Of a stretch of 64,000 nt of DNA, positions 58,091 through 64,000 are shown one piece after another; positions within the stretch are counted from its first letter, which is position 1; the number at the start of each line of letters is the position of its first letter. Both the position numbers and the translations under genes were made by a program. Source of the DNA: Pseudomonas hormoni (GTDB taxonomy: Bacteria; Pseudomonadota; Gammaproteobacteria; Pseudomonadales; Pseudomonadaceae). The notes beneath the pieces are model-generated. The model did not search any database. It worked only from the letters and a program-made list of their open reading frames with translations, and was not told where the DNA came from. The DNA lies in assembly GCF_018502625.1 (NCBI RefSeq), contig NZ_CP075566.1, positions 1,431,001 through 1,495,000 of the forward strand, written 5' to 3'.

Positions 58091-58411
58091 ATGCCTTGGA
58101 AGCTCGCGTCATTGGGTACTTTGTTGGCCGCTAGTCTGCTGGCGGGTTGCAGCAGTACGTCTACCGAGTCGGCAACAGACCCTGTCACGACGACGGATAC
58201 CGGTCACAGCCGTTGCGAAGCAAAGGCTGCCGAATTCACCATTGGCAAAAAGGCTTCGCCTGAACTGCTGGAACAGGCGCGCCTTCGCGCCGGCGCGCAA
58301 AATGCCCGTATCCTCAAGCCCAACGATATGGTGACCCTGGAGTACCGCTCCGATCGCCTGAACCTGAACACCGATACCAACCTGGTGATCACGCGCATCA
58401 ACTGCGGCTGA
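58091..58411 (+). CDS. I78-family peptidase-inhibitor-like lipoprotein
   Basis: A 106-residue lipoprotein: lipobox LLAGCSSTST with the Cys at about residue 18, then a short Ser/Thr linker and a domain of the potato-inhibitor-I78 (elastase inhibitor) type: ELLEQARLRAGAQNARILKP and VTLEYRSDRLNLNTDTNLVI, ending in CG. AAAAGGAGG precedes the ATG at 58091. Such proteins are thought to guard the periplasm against proteases; no target is shown here. Confidence 0.8.
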   Translation: MPWKLASLGTLLAASLLAGCSSTSTESATDPVTTTDTGHSRCEAKAAEFTIGKKASPELLEQARLRAGAQNARILKPNDMVTLEYRSDRLNLNTDTNLVITRINCG

Positions 58412-58436
58412 CCCCGTCAGGCTATTGCTTCACCCA

Positions 58437-58469
58437 TAAAAAACCCCGTCACATGGACGGGGTTTTTTT
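58437..58469. terminator. bidirectional terminator between the I78 lipoprotein and csp
   Basis: AAAAAACCCCGTC, loop ACATG, GACGGGGTTTTTTT. Confidence 0.88.
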
Positions 58470-58483
58470 AGTGCGCCTGGAAA

Positions 58484-58696
58484 TTACTCTGGGCGAACTT
58501 GAGCAGCTTGCATACCCTTTTGGCCTTTCTCAGCCACGAAGGAAACAGTCTGGCCTTCTTTCAGGCTTTTGAAACCGTCGCTTTCGATAGCTTTGAAGTG
58601 TACGAACAGGTCGTCACCGCCACCTTGAGGAGTGATGAAGCCGAAGCCTTTTTCATCGTTGAACCACTTAACGGTGCCGGTTTGGCGATTAGACAT
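58484..58696 (-). CDS. cold-shock/CspA-family nucleic-acid chaperone
   Basis: A 70-residue single cold-shock domain: RNP1 is KGFGFITP and RNP2 is LFVHFKAI, with [11 protein letters not shown] upstream. It binds single-stranded RNA and DNA and melts structure. The start is the ATG at 58696 with GGAG eight bases upstream. Upstream (58697-58870) there is a long possible leader with a TATGAT -10-like box at about 58767-58772; a cold-induced mRNA leader is plausible but cannot be shown. Confidence 0.95.
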   Translation of the reverse strand: MSNRQTGTVKWFNDEKGFGFITPQGGGDDLFVHFKAIESDGFKSLKEGQTVSFVAEKGQKGMQAAQVRPE

Positions 58697-58987
58697 GGTG
58701 TATCTCCAAGAAACATATATTTTTTCAGTACTGTGTTGCTCAGGCCAACTGGGCACACCGGGGTATCATAGTCGAAATGTTCGCTTTGGGAGCCCCCCGG
58801 ACGTGCTGTTTGCCCTACAGTCATGCGTTCTTTGTTGCTCAATGTGGCTGAAAGCCCCGATTTAAAAGGCTTTCAGCCGAAAGTAAAGACGATAAAAAAA
58901 GCTGTAAATCCTGCATAAAATGTACGAAAAAGCGCTTTTCAGGGGTTTTTCATCGATTGATGCAGCCCCCAAGTCGTTTTGCCGAGC
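58697..58987. other. leader of the csp gene and intergenic DNA
   Basis: 291 bases without a supported gene. On the minus strand it contains the likely promoter and 5' leader of csp. No terminator or REP is visible. Confidence 0.45.
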
Positions 58988-59290
58988 TTATTTTTTCGCC
59001 TTGTTATCGGCCTTGCATGCCGCAATCTGGGTCAGTGCTTTTTGCTTGAGCGCATCACTGGCCTTGTTATCCATCAATGCCTGAATGTCGCTGGCCGGAT
59101 ACGATTTGATTGCATCGGCACCACAAGCGCAATGAGCTTTGGCAGCGGCCGCGCCGATTTGGGGAGTGGCTGCCTGAGTGCACTGAGCCATGTATTTCTC
59201 GCGCTCGCCCTTCGGCCAATCGGCATGGGCGGCCAACGGCAGCAGCAGGACGATGGGGGCGACTACTGCGAACAAACGATTCAGACGCAT
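58988..59290 (-). CDS. small secreted protein with paired cysteines
   Basis: A 100-residue protein with a signal peptide (about 1-23, VVAPIVLLLPLAAHADWPKG). The mature part is helical, with cysteines in MAQCTQAAT and AHCACGAD and near the end AACKADNKAKK: four cysteines that could form two disulfides in the periplasm. No haem-binding CxxCH is present. I cannot assign a family. AAGGAG lies before the ATG at 59290. Confidence 0.7.
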   Translation of the reverse strand: MRLNRLFAVVAPIVLLLPLAAHADWPKGEREKYMAQCTQAATPQIGAAAAKAHCACGADAIKSYPASDIQALMDNKASDALKQKALTQIAACKADNKAKK

Positions 59291-59663
59291 GCTGGGATGC
59301 TCCTTGTGGGTCAATGTCTTGTTATCTGAGGGGTAAAGCAGGGTTCAAGTTCAGCACTCTGGCATAAAAACTCCTGATTTGCCCCAGCAGAAAACCCGGC
59401 ACCGCGACGACCGTTCATCTGTGCTAGCATGCCCCGCTCGGGTATTTGCAAGCTCCGGATGACCTTCAGTCCCGGCGGCGGCAAATGTTCGAATAACCCT
59501 GATTTGAATCCCAGTCACTCTGGTTCGGTTTTCCGGTTGGTCGCAAGGCTCCTGCCGCTGTAAGGCAGGCGTTCGTCATTGAACGGCCTGGACCGGATCT
59601 TGTACTGGCTCATCCCAACCCACGTGACCTTTGGTAGGGGTCACCACTAGGAGAGGAGGCGCC
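59291..59663 (+). other. thrS leader region
   Basis: 373 bases before thrS with no gene. It contains the anticodon-mimic hairpin listed at 59624-59644 and further complementary segments (for example GGGTATT at 59440 and AATAACCC near 59500). The transcription start was not identified. Confidence 0.55.
59624..59644 (+). promoter_or_regulatory. thrS translational operator, tRNA-Thr anticodon-arm mimic
   Basis: GTGACCT pairs with GGGTCAC (seven pairs, one T-G) around the seven-base loop TTGGTAG. Read as an anticodon loop this is U32-U33-G34-G35-U36-A37-G38, that is, anticodon GGU of tRNA-Thr. It lies directly before the Shine-Dalgarno GGAGAGGAGG (59650-59659). In E. coli, ThrRS binds such a hairpin and blocks ribosome binding to its own mRNA. 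The analogy fits in position and geometry. Confidence 0.68.
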
Positions 59664-61586
59664 ATGCCAACTATTACTCTTCCCGACGGCAGTCAACGTT
59701 CATTCGATCACCCGGTTTCCGTAGCCGAGGTCGCCGCATCCATTGGTGCAGGTCTGGCCAAGGCCACCGTGGCCGGCAAGGTCGATGGCAAGCTTGTCGA
59801 CGCCAGCGACATCATCAGCGCCGACGCTACGCTGCAAATCATTACGCCAAAGGATGAAGAGGGGCTGGAGATCATTCGCCACTCTTGTGCCCACCTGGTT
59901 GGCCATGCGGTCAAGCAGCTGTACCCGACCGCCAAAATGGTGATCGGGCCGGTCATCGACGAAGGCTTCTATTACGACATCGCCTTCGAACGTCCTTTCA
60001 CTCCGGACGATCTGGCCGCCATCGAACAGCGCATGCAGCAGCTGATCGAAAAAGATTACGACGTGATCAAGAAAGTCACTCCGCGCGCCGAAGTGATCGA
60101 AGTGTTCAAGGCCCGCGGCGAAGACTACAAGCTGCGCCTGGTCGAAGACATGCCGAACGAGCAGGCCATGGGCCTGTACTATCACGAAGAATACGTCGAC
60201 ATGTGCCGTGGTCCGCACGTGCCGAACACGCGTTTCCTGAAATCCTTCAAGCTGACCAAGTTGTCCGGCGCCTACTGGCGTGGCGATGCGAAGAACGAGC
60301 AATTGCAGCGCGTTTACGGCACCGCATGGGCTGACAAGAAGCAGTTGGCGGCTTACATCCAGCGCATCGAAGAAGCTGAAAAGCGCGATCACCGCAAGAT
60401 CGGTAAGCGCCTGGGCCTGTTCCACACCCAGGAAGAGTCACCGGGCATGGTGTTCTGGCACCCGAACGGCTGGACGTTGTACCAGGTGCTCGAGCAGTAC
60501 ATGCGCAAGGTTCAGCGCGACAACGGCTACCTGGAGATCAAGACTCCACAAGTCGTTGACCGCAGCCTGTGGGAGAAATCCGGGCACTGGGCCAACTACG
60601 CCGACAACATGTTCACCACTCAGTCGGAAAACCGCGATTACGCCATCAAGCCTATGAACTGCCCTTGCCACGTGCAAGTGTTCAATCAGGGCCTGAAAAG
60701 CTACCGCGAGTTGCCAATGCGCCTGGCCGAATTCGGTGCCTGCCACCGTAACGAGCCATCGGGTGCGCTGCACGGCATCATGCGCGTGCGTGCGTTCACT
60801 CAGGATGACGCCCACATCTTCTGCACCGAAGAGCAGATGCAGGCCGAATCCGCCGCGTTCATCAAGCTGACCATGGACGTCTATGCCGACTTCGGCTTCA
60901 AAGAAGTCGAGATGAAGCTGTCCACTCGTCCGGAAAAACGCGTCGGTTCCGACGAATTGTGGGATCGCGCCGAAGCTGCATTGGCTGCAGCCCTTGACAG
61001 CGCTGGCTTGCCGTACGATCTGCAGCCGGGCGAGGGTGCGTTCTACGGTCCGAAGATCGAGTTCTCGCTGAAAGATTGCCTCGGCCGCGTCTGGCAGTGT
61101 GGTACCCTGCAGCTCGATTTTAACCTGCCTGTCCGTCTGGGAGCCGAATACGTCTCCGAAGACAACAGTCGCAAGCACCCGGTGATGTTGCACCGGGCGA
61201 TCCTCGGATCCTTCGAGCGTTTCGTCGGCATCCTGATCGAGCACTACGAGGGTGCATTCCCTGCGTGGCTGGCTCCGACCCAGGCAGTGATCATGAACAT
61301 CACTGACAAACAGGCCGATTTTGCCGCCGAGGTTGAAAAAACTCTCAACGAAAGCGGATTTCGTGCCAAGTCTGACTTGAGAAATGAAAAGATCGGCTTT
61401 AAAATCCGCGAGCATACTTTGCTCAAGGTTCCCTATCTCTTGGTTATCGGAGATCGGGAAGTCGAGATGCAGACTGTCGCTGTGCGTACTCGTGAAGGTG
61501 CTGACCTGGGCTCGATGCCCGTCGCCCAGTTCGCTGAGTTTCTCGCGCAAGCGGTTTCCCGGCGTGGTCGCCCAGATTCGGAGTAA
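59664..61586 (+). CDS. thrS: threonyl-tRNA synthetase
   Basis: A 640-residue class II synthetase. TGS domain (1-60), editing domain (with the metal-site [16 protein letters not shown] and CRGPHVP), catalytic domain (with Zn ligands in [11 protein letters not shown], motif 2 and the His of [12 protein letters not shown]), and the C-terminal anticodon-binding domain. The ATG at 59664 ([14 protein letters not shown]) has a very strong SD. The anticodon-mimic hairpin upstream suggests autoregulation. First gene of thrS-infC-rpmI-rplT. Confidence 0.98.
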   Translation: MPTITLPDGSQRSFDHPVSVAEVAASIGAGLAKATVAGKVDGKLVDASDIISADATLQIITPKDEEGLEIIRHSCAHLVGHAVKQLYPTAKMVIGPVIDEGFYYDIAFERPFTPDDLAAIEQRMQQLIEKDYDVIKKVTPRAEVIEVFKARGEDYKLRLVEDMPNEQAMGLYYHEEYVDMCRGPHVPNTRFLKSFKLTKLSGAYWRGDAKNEQLQRVYGTAWADKKQLAAYIQRIEEAEKRDHRKIGKRLGLFHTQEESPGMVFWHPNGWTLYQVLEQYMRKVQRDNGYLEIKTPQVVDRSLWEKSGHWANYADNMFTTQSENRDYAIKPMNCPCHVQVFNQGLKSYRELPMRLAEFGACHRNEPSGALHGIMRVRAFTQDDAHIFCTEEQMQAESAAFIKLTMDVYADFGFKEVEMKLSTRPEKRVGSDELWDRAEAALAAALDSAGLPYDLQPGEGAFYGPKIEFSLKDCLGRVWQCGTLQLDFNLPVRLGAEYVSEDNSRKHPVMLHRAILGSFERFVGILIEHYEGAFPAWLAPTQAVIMNITDKQADFAAEVEKTLNESGFRAKSDLRNEKIGFKIREHTLLKVPYLLVIGDREVEMQTVAVRTREGADLGSMPVAQFAEFLAQAVSRRGRPDSE

Positions 61587-61591
61587 TTATT

Positions 61592-62137
61592 ATTAAGCGT
61601 GAAATGAGACAAGATAAACGAGCTGCACCGAAAGCCCCGATCAACGAGAATATCTCGGCACGCGAGGTTCGGTTAATTGGGGCTGAAGGTGAACAGCTTG
61701 GGATTGTGTCAATTGAAGACGCGCTTCTTAAGGCTGAAGAGGCCAAGCTGGATTTGGTGGAGATTTCCGCCGATGCAGTACCCCCTGTTTGCAAACTGAT
61801 GGACTACGGCAAATCGATCTTCGAGAAGAAGAAGCAGGTTGCCGCGGCCAAGAAAAACCAGAAGCAGATTCAGGTTAAAGAAATCAAGTTTCGTCCAGGG
61901 ACGGAGGAAGGGGATTACCAGGTAAAACTGCGCAACCTGGTACGTTTCCTGAGTGATGGGGACAGGGCCAAGGTATCCTTGCGATTCCGCGGCCGTGAGA
62001 TGGCCCACCAGGAGCTGGGGATGGAACTCCTCAAGCGAGTTGAAGGTGACTTGCTCGAGTACGGTTCGGTCGAACAGCATCCTAAGATGGAAGGACGCCA
62101 GCTGATCATGGTCATCGCCCCGAAAAAGAAGAAGTAA
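61592..62137 (+). CDS. infC: translation initiation factor IF-3 (non-AUG start)
   Basis: A protein of about 181 residues, binding the 30S subunit and proofreading start codons. The sequence [20 protein letters not shown] is the N-terminal domain and [20 protein letters not shown] the C-terminal one. Three ATT codons in a row (61586-61594) precede [13 protein letters not shown] at 61580-61583 is 8 bases before the third (61592) and 5 before the second. The ATG at 61604 is 20 bases away from the SD. An AUU start is the known basis of IF-3 autoregulation. Confidence 0.95.
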   Translation: MKREMRQDKRAAPKAPINENISAREVRLIGAEGEQLGIVSIEDALLKAEEAKLDLVEISADAVPPVCKLMDYGKSIFEKKKQVAAAKKNQKQIQVKEIKFRPGTEEGDYQVKLRNLVRFLSDGDRAKVSLRFRGREMAHQELGMELLKRVEGDLLEYGSVEQHPKMEGRQLIMVIAPKKKK

Positions 62138-62197
62138 TCAACAGGGCACGGCAGGCCTTCTGATTATGTTTATCAACTGAATGCGGAGTATCCGAAC

Positions 62198-62392
62198 ATG
62201 CCAAAAATGAAAACGAAAAGTGGTGCTGCTAAGCGGTTTCTGAAAACTGCTAACGGTATCAAGCACAAGCACGCTTTCAAGAGCCACATCCTGACTAAAA
62301 TGTCGACCAAGCGTAAGCGTCAACTGCGCGGTAGCAGCTTGCTGCATCCGTCTGACGTGGCAAAAGTCGAGCGCATGCTGCGCCTTCGTTAA
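62198..62392 (+). CDS. rpmI: 50S ribosomal protein L35
   Basis: A 64-residue basic protein of the large subunit: [20 protein letters not shown] and [23 protein letters not shown] lies upstream. It lies 60 bp after infC in the standard infC-rpmI-rplT order. Confidence 0.98.
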   Translation: MPKMKTKSGAAKRFLKTANGIKHKHAFKSHILTKMSTKRKRQLRGSSLLHPSDVAKVERMLRLR

Positions 62393-62420
62393 TTTTAGTC
62401 AAGAATAGAGGAAGTAACTC

Positions 62421-62777
62421 ATGGCTCGTGTAAAGCGTGGCGTCATTGCCCGTAAACGTCACAAAAAAATTCTGAAACTTGCTAAAGGCTACTACGGCGC
62501 TCGCTCGCGCGTATTCCGTGTTGCCAAGCAAGCGGTAATCAAGGCAGGCCAATACGCCTACCGTGACCGTCGTCAGAAAAAACGTCAGTTCCGCGCTCTG
62601 TGGATCGCTCGTATCAACGCTGGTGCACGTATCAACGGTCTGTCCTACAGCCGTTTCATCGCCGGCCTGAAAAAAGCGTCCATCGAGATCGACCGTAAGG
62701 TTCTGGCTGATCTGGCAGTGAACGAAAAAGCGGCGTTTGCTGCGATTGTCGAGAAAGCTAAAGCCACCTTGGCTTAA
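62421..62777 (+). CDS. rplT: 50S ribosomal protein L20
   Basis: A 118-residue basic protein: [20 protein letters not shown] at the N-terminus, [20 protein letters not shown] in the globular domain. L20 represses the rpmI-rplT mRNA in E. coli; no comparable pseudoknot was searched for here. Starts 28 bp after rpmI. Confidence 0.98.
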   Translation: MARVKRGVIARKRHKKILKLAKGYYGARSRVFRVAKQAVIKAGQYAYRDRRQKKRQFRALWIARINAGARINGLSYSRFIAGLKKASIEIDRKVLADLAVNEKAAFAAIVEKAKATLA

Positions 62778-62832
62778 GTACCCCCGACAGTCACCCGGCC
62801 TCACCTCTGTGGGGCCAGGTGTTAAACGTCAT

Positions 62833-63903
<1,071 letters not shown>

Positions 63904-63929
63904 TCGTAACGAATTCTTAGGAGAGCAGG

Positions 63930-64000
63930 ATGAAATTCAGTGAACAATGGCTGCGTGGCTGGGTAAGCCCGCAGGTAAGTCGCGACGAGCTGGTTGCTCG
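63930..64000 (+). CDS. pheT: phenylalanyl-tRNA synthetase beta subunit, N-terminal part (cut by window edge)
   Basis: The ATG at 63930 follows AGGAGAGCAGG. The first residues MKFSEQWLRGWVSPQVSRDE are the usual PheT N-terminus. The rest lies outside the window. Confidence 0.95.
   Translation, partial: MKFSEQWLRGWVSPQVSRDELVA

Noticed and set aside
59588..59620. A second anticodon-like loop (CTTGTAC with TGT) in the thrS leader
   Set aside because: The flanking bases do not form a stem of useful length, so it is not an anticodon-arm mimic by itself.
62778..62832. A possible pheS leader peptide
   Set aside because: No start codon followed by Phe codons lies before the hairpin.

Overview
The window is a stretch of chromosome from a Pseudomonas of the P. 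fluorescens group. The evidence is the gene order leuC-leuD-leuB-asd-usg-fimV-truA-trpF-accD-folC-dedD-cvpA-purF-metZ, which is the standard Pseudomonas backbone; high GC with Pseudomonas codon use; and many REP/REPIN palindromes of the type common in P. fluorescens intergenic regions. Both ends cut genes: a TetR-type regulator at the left edge and pheT at the right edge.

Region by region. 1-7725: an alpha/beta hydrolase, a hotdog thioesterase, dusC, a heat-shock ibpA with a sigma-32 promoter and a probable ROSE RNA thermometer, a large five-PAS GGDEF-EAL protein, and a LysR regulator divergent from leuC. 7874-27212: the biosynthetic backbone (leucine, aspartate semialdehyde, FimV, tRNA pseudouridine, tryptophan, fatty acid, folate, purine and methionine genes), several pairs translationally coupled. 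27328-27713: tRNA-Val(UAC) and two tRNA-Asp(GUC).

27778-32068 is the clearest accessory segment. Two almost identical 51-52 bp direct repeats, each carrying the tRNA-operon terminator, bracket 4.2 kb holding a betaine-type ABC transporter with ATPase and permease fused, its binding protein, and an MsrA. Immediately after comes a FecI-FecR-TonB receptor iron-uptake set with a Fur-like box.

36283-42100 encodes L-rhamnonate catabolism: transporter, dehydratase, aldolase and lactaldehyde dehydrogenase in one tight operon, with a divergent LysR regulator and a palindromic LysR box between them. 42391-49244 holds a PuuB-like oxidase, tRNA-Val(GAC), csrA, small proteins, an operon of a DUF1654-like gene plus endonuclease I under a LexA box, and a periplasmic asparaginase. 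50230-57242 is a ribose/nucleoside module (rbsBACRKD plus a periplasmic nucleoside hydrolase) with a palindromic RbsR operator just downstream of a promoter.

57275-64000 carries small unknown genes, an I78-type lipoprotein, a cold-shock protein and the translation cluster thrS-infC-rpmI-rplT-pheS-pheT. The thrS leader contains a hairpin that mimics a tRNA-Thr anticodon arm, and infC starts at one of three consecutive ATT codons. I found no CRISPR array, prophage or obvious transposase. The most interesting points are the repeat-flanked ABC/MsrA insert, the thrS anticodon mimic, and the LexA-controlled DUF1654-like/endA operon.
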